Shown here: piece after piece, positions 57,995 to 64,000 of the stretch
Position numbering within the stretch: position 1 is the first letter of the stretch
Layout of the letters: every line of letters starts with the position of its first letter
Assembly: GCA_963750715.1 (NCBI GenBank)
Contig: CAVVRP010000009.1
Span: 102,170 to 166,169 of the forward strand
Reading direction: 5' to 3'
Length of the DNA stretch: 64,000 nucleotides
Origin: JAGVSR01 sp963750715
GTDB lineage: Bacteria > Pseudomonadota > Alphaproteobacteria > Rhizobiales > Hyphomicrobiaceae
Notes under the pieces: generated by a model
Databases searched by the model: none
The model's input: the letters and a program-made list of their open reading frames with translations, nothing else
Told to the model about the DNA's origin: nothing
Translations under genes and position numbers: made by a program

Positions 57995-60706
57995 GTGCTG
58001 TTTGGCCTCCGGTGCACGGGCCTTTCGGGGCAGCGGCGAACGTCGCCGCTACTCCTTGCCGCGTTCCGGCTGACCCTCATTCTCTGGCTCCCGATGGTTT
58101 TCTTTCCGCGAGTCCTGGCCGCCGCTGAAGAGACCGAAGCGCCCATCGAGTACGCCCAGGAAGTTTCCGGCAAGCTGAACCCGACGGGCCGCACACTCAC
58201 CTTCCCGGTTCCGCTGAAGGACCAGAACCAAGCGCTCGGTGACGTGCTGTTGCAGATCACGGCCGATGATTCCGTTCTGGTCGAAAAGGCGACACTCATC
58301 GAGTGCGTTTCGGCGATCGCAGAGGAGCTGGTTCTCCGTGCGATCAAGGAACTACCCGATCAATCCGGTTACATTCCGATCGAGTTATTCGCCGGGGCTG
58401 GTGTAGGCATCACCTTCGACAGCGGGCTGCAGGAGCTCAAGCTTGCGCTTTCGCCAGAGCAGCGGCCAACCGGAGATCTGAGCCTCGGTGGTCTGCGGAA
58501 GCAAGGCGCCAGCGCGGCACTCGTACAGCCGGAGGCCGTATCGGGCTATGTCAACGTCATCGCGGGCCTCGACCAGCTCTGGGATAACGGGGCGCCCAGG
58601 GGCAGCCTCTACGAGGCTCAGCCGAGCCCCAGGCTGGAACTCGACTCCGCGATCCGCTTCCGCGGAGCCGTCCTGGAGAACCGTGTCGCCGTCGACGGCG
58701 ACACGATTGGCGAAATCTGCCCCCAGGGGGCCATCTGCACCTACGGCCACGTCGGGGGTCTGAAGCGGCAGAACTCGCGCGTGATCTACGACGTGCCGGA
58801 AGAGGAGGTGCGTGTCCTGGTGGGAGACACGGACGCGCTCGCGGTGCCGATCCAGCGTTCGACCGACCTGCTCGGCGTCTCGATCGAAAAGTCGCCGCGC
58901 AAGCTCAATCCCGGGGAGAGCATCGATTCGACGGGCAACGGCTCATTCCGTCTCCAACGGAATGCGACTGTGGAGGTTCGGGTCAACGGCGCTCCCGTAC
59001 AGCAACTGCAGCTCCCTCCGGGCAATTACAACCTGAGAGATCTGCCGCTAACGACGGGTGCGAACGACATCGAGCTTGTGATCCAGGACGATAATGGCGA
59101 GAGGCGCACACTCGCGTTCAATAGCTACTCGGATCCTGGCCTCCTCGCGGCCGGAAAGAGCGAGTGGGCGATTGCGGCGGGAGTGCCGTCGTATCTGCTC
59201 GACAATCAGCGCACCTATGCCGCCGGCGACTACATGGGCTCGGGCTTCTTCCGCTACGGCTTCTCCGACGATCTGACCGGTCAGATCGACCTGCAGGGCG
59301 ATGCGGACGTGGTCATGGGCGGGACGGGATTCGATATTGGAACCCCGTGGGGCGTGTTCGGCTCGCATGCGGCAGCTTCGGCGGGAACGCCCGGTGCGGG
59401 CGCTGCCGTCGATCTCGACTGGAGCCTCCTCAACTTCGGCGGCCTCACCGGCACGCGCCAGGAGAGCTTCTATGCATCGGCGGAGTATCGCAGCACCGAT
59501 TTCCAGACGCCCGGAGAGTATCTCGCCGATGCGAACGGCATCATTTTCCCCGAGCAGGAATACTGGCTAAGGCTCAACGCCTCCTACTCCGTTCCGGTCT
59601 ATCAGGACGTGATGGCCACGCTTTCTGGCCGCTATCAGTTCGATAACGACGATCGTGAGTCGACCTCGGCGTTCAGGGTCATCGGCGACAGGTACGGCGC
59701 GGACGTGACCCTCTCCTCCCCGATCGCAGACAATGCCAACGCGAGCCTCGTCGTGGGCTATTCGAACGAGCTCTACCCGCGCGACCCGGACCAACGCCAG
59801 GACGTCGATCCCGAGTTCCGCGTGGCGTTGCGGCTCAGCGTTAGGCCCGGTGAGAACACGACGATAACGAGCAGCTACGACACGCTCGGGCAGCAGGCCA
59901 GCCTCTCCGCCTATAGGTCGGAAGGTTCCGGCATCGGTCACTGGGACACGAGCTTGGACGTTCAAGCCCGCGGCTACGACAAGACGGGAAGCGTCAGCGC
60001 ATCGGCGGGGTACTACGGCAACCGGGCCGACGTGCGCCTGTCGCACTACGCCGATGTCGACGACCTCGACGTGACGTCGATGAGCTTGAACACGACGCGC
60101 CAGCTCACGTCGTTGCGCGTCAGCACCGCGCTCGCTTTCGCAGGAGACAAGTTCGCGGTCGGCGCGCCGGTGCGCGGCGGAGCCTTTGCGGTCGTTGCGC
60201 CGCACGAGAGCCTAGCGGGCAGCGAGATCACGGTCGGCAGCACCGATAGTCCCAGTGCGAAGGCGGATGCCTGGGGCAACGCGCTCGTGACGGATATTCC
60301 CGCCTACCTGCCCAACTCTACATCCGTCGACGTCGACAACCTGCCGCTGGGTTACAGCCTCGGTAGCGGCGCCTTCGACACATATGCCCCCTACAAGGCC
60401 GGCTATGTGTTCGAGGTCGGCTCTGAGAACTCGGTCTCGGTCTACGGCACGCTCGTCATGGCCGACGACGAGCCGCTCTCGCTGCTCACAGGAACGGCGC
60501 GGCCCGAGGGCGGAGCCGGGACGCCCGTTGCCGTCTTCACCAATGCGGAAGGCCGTTTCGGTGCCGAAGGCCTGAGCCCGGGACGATGGATTCTCGAGAT
60601 GGCGGGCGAGGCGGGTCCGGTCAAATACGTCATCGATGTTCCGCAAGGCGCGAATGGCCTGGTCAAGGTCGGCTCCCTGCATCCAATGGAAGGGGGCGCG
60701 GAGTGA
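57995..60706 (+). CDS. fimbrial outer-membrane usher protein
   Basis: A 903-residue usher that assembles and exports the pilus. The N-terminal part includes a signal-like stretch (LLLAAFRLTLILWLPMVFFP then LAAAEE) and N-domain, followed by the 24-strand barrel rich in aromatic/Asp strand ends (YDTLGQQASLSAYRSEGSG, YYGNRADVRLSHYADVDDL), a plug region near 220-330 and the C-terminal domains (TGTARPEGGAGTPVAVFTNA). Size is at the upper range of archaic ushers. The start is uncertain: ATG-like at 57995 puts the signal segment ~20 residues in. The stop overlaps the GTG start of the adhesin gene (GTGA at 60703-60706). Confidence 0.9.
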   Translation: MLFGLRCTGLSGQRRTSPLLLAAFRLTLILWLPMVFFPRVLAAAEETEAPIEYAQEVSGKLNPTGRTLTFPVPLKDQNQALGDVLLQITADDSVLVEKATLIECVSAIAEELVLRAIKELPDQSGYIPIELFAGAGVGITFDSGLQELKLALSPEQRPTGDLSLGGLRKQGASAALVQPEAVSGYVNVIAGLDQLWDNGAPRGSLYEAQPSPRLELDSAIRFRGAVLENRVAVDGDTIGEICPQGAICTYGHVGGLKRQNSRVIYDVPEEEVRVLVGDTDALAVPIQRSTDLLGVSIEKSPRKLNPGESIDSTGNGSFRLQRNATVEVRVNGAPVQQLQLPPGNYNLRDLPLTTGANDIELVIQDDNGERRTLAFNSYSDPGLLAAGKSEWAIAAGVPSYLLDNQRTYAAGDYMGSGFFRYGFSDDLTGQIDLQGDADVVMGGTGFDIGTPWGVFGSHAAASAGTPGAGAAVDLDWSLLNFGGLTGTRQESFYASAEYRSTDFQTPGEYLADANGIIFPEQEYWLRLNASYSVPVYQDVMATLSGRYQFDNDDRESTSAFRVIGDRYGADVTLSSPIADNANASLVVGYSNELYPRDPDQRQDVDPEFRVALRLSVRPGENTTITSSYDTLGQQASLSAYRSEGSGIGHWDTSLDVQARGYDKTGSVSASAGYYGNRADVRLSHYADVDDLDVTSMSLNTTRQLTSLRVSTALAFAGDKFAVGAPVRGGAFAVVAPHESLAGSEITVGSTDSPSAKADAWGNALVTDIPAYLPNSTSVDVDNLPLGYSLGSGAFDTYAPYKAGYVFEVGSENSVSVYGTLVMADDEPLSLLTGTARPEGGAGTPVAVFTNAEGRFGAEGLSPGRWILEMAGEAGPVKYVIDVPQGANGLVKVGSLHPMEGGAE

Positions 60707-61716
60707 AGAGCGCATACCGGAACCTGATCGGCCTGCTCGTTGTGTGTGTTGCCGCACTCGTCGCGACCCGTGCAGAGGCGCGATGCACCATCGATTCCAC
60801 CGGCCTCACGATCTCGCCGCTGACTGCGAGCACGGGCACGCACATCTCGCCCACGACGCCCGCGGCGCAGTCCGTTACCTTCACCGTGAGCGGTACCTAC
60901 GACACCAACAACTCGGCGGGAACATGCCAGGTCGGCATTTCATTCAATCGCGCCAGCGTGCCCGCGACCATGGCGCGTTCCGGCGGCGGTGCGACGTTGA
61001 CGTACACGATCACGACGGCCGCCGGCGGCGGCAACTCCCTGCTCTATACGGGTGGTGGAACGCCAGCCCTGACGAACGTGCTCGTGGCGTCTTTCGCGTC
61101 CGCTGGACCGAATCTCAACAATCGGGCCTTCTCGATCACGATGACCGCATTCTTCCAGCAGCAGCCCACCTCGCCGCAGCGCGCTGGCAGCTATTCCGAC
61201 ACGCTGACTCTCAATCTCTACAATGTCAGAACCAACGGCACACGCGACTTCCTGATCAGCCGATCATTTTCGGTGACGGGCAGCGTGGCGCTCTCCTGCA
61301 CGATCGGCGGCGTGACGACGCCCGCAACGTCGAACGCGACGATCCCCATCGGCTCGGGCGGCATCGTCAACACGGCGCCCATCGCCCGGTCATTCGCGAA
61401 TGTGGTGTGCAATTCGCTCTCGATCCTTCAGACGATATCGGTGAATGGCGGCGTGCGCAGAACCGGTGCGGCGCCGGGCGGCTTCACGAACATTATCAAC
61501 TATTCCGCTTTGGCAGCCTTCGGCGGCGCGACATCGACCCTCAACACCGCGACGGTGCCGACCGCCGCCGGACAGGAGACGGGGAGCATCGGAACGACGA
61601 GCACCAGCACGCCGTCTGGAACGCTGTCCGTCACGATCACCCCGCAGACCCCACCGCAGCCGCTGGTATCGGGAAGCTACGCCGACACGCTGAGGATCAC
61701 GATAACGCCGCAGTAG
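60703..61716 (+). CDS. two-domain spore coat U protein (probable tip adhesin, CsuE-like)
   Basis: A 337-residue secreted protein from a GTG start overlapping the usher stop. Signal peptide: KSAYRNLIGLLVVCVAALVA, cut near RAEA. Two SCPU domains follow: the first with CTIDSTGLTISPLTASTG and CQVGISFNRASVPATM (about 27-170), the second with ALSCTIGGVTTPATSNATIP to SGSYADTLRITITPQ (about 200-337). In Csu pili the last gene encodes the two-domain tip adhesin CsuE; the same is expected here. The second domain is a pilin-like copy of the first operon gene's product (shared GIVNT, FTNIINY, AFGGATSTLNTAT blocks). Confidence 0.86.
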   Translation: MKSAYRNLIGLLVVCVAALVATRAEARCTIDSTGLTISPLTASTGTHISPTTPAAQSVTFTVSGTYDTNNSAGTCQVGISFNRASVPATMARSGGGATLTYTITTAAGGGNSLLYTGGGTPALTNVLVASFASAGPNLNNRAFSITMTAFFQQQPTSPQRAGSYSDTLTLNLYNVRTNGTRDFLISRSFSVTGSVALSCTIGGVTTPATSNATIPIGSGGIVNTAPIARSFANVVCNSLSILQTISVNGGVRRTGAAPGGFTNIINYSALAAFGGATSTLNTATVPTAAGQETGSIGTTSTSTPSGTLSVTITPQTPPQPLVSGSYADTLRITITPQ

Positions 61717-62556
61717 GCCGACGACCGCCAGCCTGGTTTCGGGTTGCCTGCGGTCACGAGCAGATCGTCGAGCCCATGCCCCTCGCAGCCTTCCTTGATG
61801 TCGAACAATCGACGCCGTTTCTCAGCATTGCCGCGCGACTTGTCTGCACCGTCTGCTTGCCGTGCACCTGTTTCGTCTCGTATCGTCTCGCCGTCGGGGT
61901 AAAAAGGGCCTATACTAAAAAGAGTGCGGGAAACTGTCCTAACTGTCCTGTTACCGGAAACTCCGGGTCGCTTACAACCTGTCGATGCGAGCCCGTTAGC
62001 ATCTGGGGGCTCATGCAATGGGCCTATCAACGCGAGCTCGTCAGGATGGCGGCCAGTCGCTCGAGCGGCTTCGACCATCGCGCCGCCGGAGGCGGTTCGA
62101 GCACACCGGCACGGCTTGCCGTGTGTTGCCGACGGGGGATCCGTCGGCAGCGATACATCCGCGGCCGGCCGTTGGCGCGCAGGATCGGCTCGACGCGCGC
62201 CGGCTCGATGTGCGGATCCCAATCGCGAATGCGGCCGAGCTCGGCCGATCGCACAATCAGCTAATATTCGTCGCGGTCGAGGCTGGCGACCAGGCCGTGC
62301 AGCCATTAGGCGTCAGGCTGCACCGGGAAGCCGCTCGCGCGACCCGTCTGCCTAGCTGCGCGGCCAGGCCTCCGGATCTCAGGGAAACCACTCGCCGTCC
62401 GGTCGGGCGCCTGGCGCTCGGCCAGGGGGCCGGCCGGCAGGGGGGCGGGGGTCAAAGTCTGGGGCGATCTGCGCTAGACCGCCGTGTGCCCCCCGAAAAT
62501 GGTCGCGCGAGTTTTCGAAAACTTTTTTTGTTCGCGCCAAATCGAACGGGCTGAGC
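61717..62556. other. long region after the fimbrial operon, no gene supported
   Basis: About 840 bases. Several Arg/Ala-rich frames exist on both strands (the longest minus frame 61677-62306, a plus frame through 62264, and a 75-codon minus frame at 62027-62254), but none recalls a family. A short direct repeat CTGTCCTAACTGTCCT is at about 61938-61953. The stretch 62425-62530 with CGGGGGTCAAAGTCTGGGGC and GTTTTCGAAAACTTTTTTT reminds me of sequence before phage terminase genes in this order, which is a weak impression only. Confidence 0.4.
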
Positions 62557-62603
62557 GTCAAGATTTAATTGACAACGGTGGCGTCAAGTTTAGGTTGACG
62601 TCA
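62557..62603. promoter_or_regulatory. twin inverted repeats GTCAA-N7-TTGAC upstream of the C45 gene
   Basis: Two identical-plan inverted repeats: GTCAA (62557-62561) with TTGAC (62569-62573), and GTCAA (62583-62587) with TTGAC (62595-62599). Both have a seven-base spacer and start 26 bases apart; the second extends to TGGCGTCAA/TTGACGTCA (8 of 9 pairs) and abuts an ATG at 62603. This looks like a double operator, of the type bound by MerR-like dimers. Confidence 0.6.
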
Positions 62604-62776
62604 TGAACCAGATACTCACTTCGCTTCCGCTTCCTGCCCTGCCAGCACCTGGCGCTCCGTGGCACGCTTGGTGCGACTACGGTCTCGCCTACGCGCGACT
62701 GTGGAGCGACCGGTCGCCCCACGAATCTCACCGCCCGCTGGACCCCGACGGATCCACTGCCGGGCGTCATCAGTGA
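62603..62776 (+). CDS. short hypothetical open frame (57 codons)
   Basis: A 57-codon frame starting MNQILTSLPLPALPAPGAPW directly after the twin repeats and ending 25 bases before the C45 gene. Pro/Ala-rich, no family recognised; it may be a real leader peptide or only the transcribed 5' region of the next gene. Confidence 0.3.
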   Translation: MNQILTSLPLPALPAPGAPWHAWCDYGLAYARLWSDRSPHESHRPLDPDGSTAGRHQ

Positions 62777-62801
62777 GAGCGCCGTCACATCCGCACGTAC
62801 C

Positions 62802-63770
62802 ATGACGATGTACGCCTACCGCGAGGAACGTCCCGGACCCCGATGGCTGGCGCTCTACAACGCTACTTGGGCGGCCTACCGGCAATGGTACACCCATCAA
62901 GGCCTCGCAGCCCGCCCCAGCCTTGCCGAGTGCCGTGTGGCCCTCAGACGCCACATGCCTGATCTGCTGCCCATTTGGGAACGTCTCAGTGAGCTCACCG
63001 AAGGCGACCCTCTGGCGGCGCGGATGCTCGCCATGTGGCGGCTTCCGGCGTTCGCCGTTGGCTGCGCCCAGACGGTCCTGCCCGGCGACCGCCCCGTATT
63101 GGTCCGCAACTACGACTACGATCAGGCTTTCTTCGAGGGGGTGATCGCCTCAACCAACTACTCCGGGAAGCGCCGGGTCATCGGGACCAGCGACATGCTT
63201 TGGGGCCTCCTCGATGGCATGAACGATGACGGTCTCGCGGCCTCGCTGACCTACGGAGGGCGACCCGGCCGCGGCAGCGACGGTTTCGGCATCCCCCTGG
63301 TGTTGCGGCACCTGCTCGAAACCTGCGGCACGGTCCGAGAGGCGGTCGCCGCACTACGGCGGATTCCGGTCGCCCTGTCCTACAATGTTGCGCTCGCCGA
63401 CACTCGCGGCGACTATGCAACCGTCTTCGTGGCCCCCGGCGAGAAGGCAAAGGTCTCCAGGATCAAGGCGACCACCAACCACAGCCTCAACACCGTCGAG
63501 TACCCAGAGAAGGCTGCTCGCTTCAACAGTCTCGGCCGCCAAAAGGCGCTCCTGACACTCCACCGCGAGGGCGCCGGCGCGGACGACACCATCGCAGCAA
63601 TGTTGACGGCTCCGCTGCGCAACCTCGAGTTCGATGCCGGTTTCGGAACGCTCTACACTGCGTCTTACGACCCAGCGGCGGGTACCGCCACTTGGCATTG
63701 GCCCGGTGAGAGCTGGAGCCGTTCATACGGTGACCTCGACACTGAGTGGACCGTGGTACTGACCAAATGA
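62802..63770 (+). CDS. C45 family autoproteolytic acyltransferase/hydrolase
   Basis: A 322-residue Ntn hydrolase of the acyl-CoA:6-aminopenicillanate acyltransferase group. The N-terminal ~87 residues form the pro-chain; autocleavage would occur at Gly87-Cys88 in FAVGCAQTVL, freeing Cys88 as nucleophile. Next come VLVRNYDYDQAFFEGVI, GTSDMLWGLLDGMNDDGLAA and KATTNHSLNTVEYPEKAARF, the expected active-site loops (Asn and Asp of the oxyanion and substrate sites). It would hydrolyse or transfer N-acyl groups on an unknown amide; penicillin activity should not be assumed. Codon choice and the neighbours look actinobacterial. Confidence 0.83.
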   Translation: MTMYAYREERPGPRWLALYNATWAAYRQWYTHQGLAARPSLAECRVALRRHMPDLLPIWERLSELTEGDPLAARMLAMWRLPAFAVGCAQTVLPGDRPVLVRNYDYDQAFFEGVIASTNYSGKRRVIGTSDMLWGLLDGMNDDGLAASLTYGGRPGRGSDGFGIPLVLRHLLETCGTVREAVAALRRIPVALSYNVALADTRGDYATVFVAPGEKAKVSRIKATTNHSLNTVEYPEKAARFNSLGRQKALLTLHREGAGADDTIAAMLTAPLRNLEFDAGFGTLYTASYDPAAGTATWHWPGESWSRSYGDLDTEWTVVLTK

Positions 63771-64000
63771 CGCACAAGTCCCGCGACATAACTACCGAGA
63801 ACCCGGCCCGGATCCGGCAGCTGCTCGACGAACTCGCAGTCAGCCCCGATCCGGCCGCGTTCACGGCTTTGTTGGAACTCCAGGCAGACCTCGGCCTAGC
63901 ACTCGCGCAATCCGCACGAACCCTCGCCGGGGCCAGCTCTTGGAGCAGTGTGGCAGATCTCGCCGGGACGAGCCGCCAGGCCGCGTGGGCTCGCTGGCGC
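63767..64000 (+). CDS. small HTH-like protein, 5' part (runs off window)
   Basis: About 78 codons from ATG 63767, overlapping the C45 stop by ATGA: MTHKSRDITTENPARIRQLL and, near the end, SWSSVADLAGTSRQAAWARW, which has the form of a helix-turn-helix found in short actinobacterial DNA-binding proteins. The reading frame is open at the window edge. It could be the regulator for the twin repeats, but that is only a guess. Confidence 0.6.
   Translation, partial: MTHKSRDITTENPARIRQLLDELAVSPDPAAFTALLELQADLGLALAQSARTLAGASSWSSVADLAGTSRQAAWARWR

Noticed and set aside
61677..62306. 209-codon minus-strand frame after the fimbrial operon
   Set aside because: It overlaps the adhesin 3' end, has chance-like Arg/Pro/Ala composition and no recognisable motif.

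Overview
The window looks like chromosome of a methylotrophic alphaproteobacterium of the Hyphomicrobiales (Hyphomicrobium/Methyloceanibacter-like). The reasons are a run of genes for tetrahydromethanopterin/methylofuran-type C1 cofactors, a CpdR-type response regulator, SuhB/MmgR-like small RNAs next to a hisN/suhB-family gene, and high G+C with alphaproteobacterial codon use. This is inference from gene content; no rRNA, tRNA or other taxonomic marker was seen.

Layout. 1-5400: end of an ABC importer (permease, ATPase), then a tightly overlapping six-gene set for archaeal-type C1 cofactor synthesis (MfnB-like, FolB-like, amino-acid-kinase, archaeoflavoprotein, DHPS-like DUF6513, DUF447). 5400-10100: cpdR, N-formylglutamate amidohydrolase, two tandem sRNA genes on the minus strand, hisN, an alpha/beta hydrolase and hsp20. 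10500-16800: gltB-gltD glutamate synthase. 16800-18300: decayed DUF1428 and YCII/DGPF genes. 18300-25400: RND efflux pair, aldehyde dehydrogenase, P1-family (DmpA) peptidase. 25400-31500: Mg-type P-ATPase remnant, internally deleted SulP, intact H+-type P-ATPase, PPK2, shattered cyclase/ATPase gene. 31690-36400: extensin-like protein, FTR1 iron permease with an Irr-like box, IS630 remnant, Fe-S membrane cyclase. 36900-44000: two peroxiredoxin-like genes, a secreted LysR-effector-like protein, a small secreted protein, remnants, a PDZ protein, a possible ncRNA and a large membrane metallophosphoesterase. 44280-48960: gcvP (frameshifted), gcvH, gcvT behind a tandem glycine riboswitch. 49300-54500: cupin, enolase/AraC chimeric remnant, crcB/DUF190, decayed UspA, hydrolase and integrase, DUF938 methyltransferase, ABM monooxygenase and a frameshifted OsmC gene. 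54680-61716: IS1182-like element with a nonsense codon, then a four-gene archaic (Csu-like) chaperone-usher fimbria operon. 61716-64000: a region with no recognised genes, then a C45 acyltransferase-like gene behind twin inverted repeats and the start of a small actinobacterial-looking HTH protein.

Functionally the window joins C1-cofactor synthesis, ammonia assimilation (GOGAT), glycine cleavage, efflux and proton/polyphosphate energetics, peroxide defence and surface adhesion. A striking property is the number of broken genes: at least a dozen remnants, several with real internal deletions, others with single-base frameshifts that could be decay or sequencing error.
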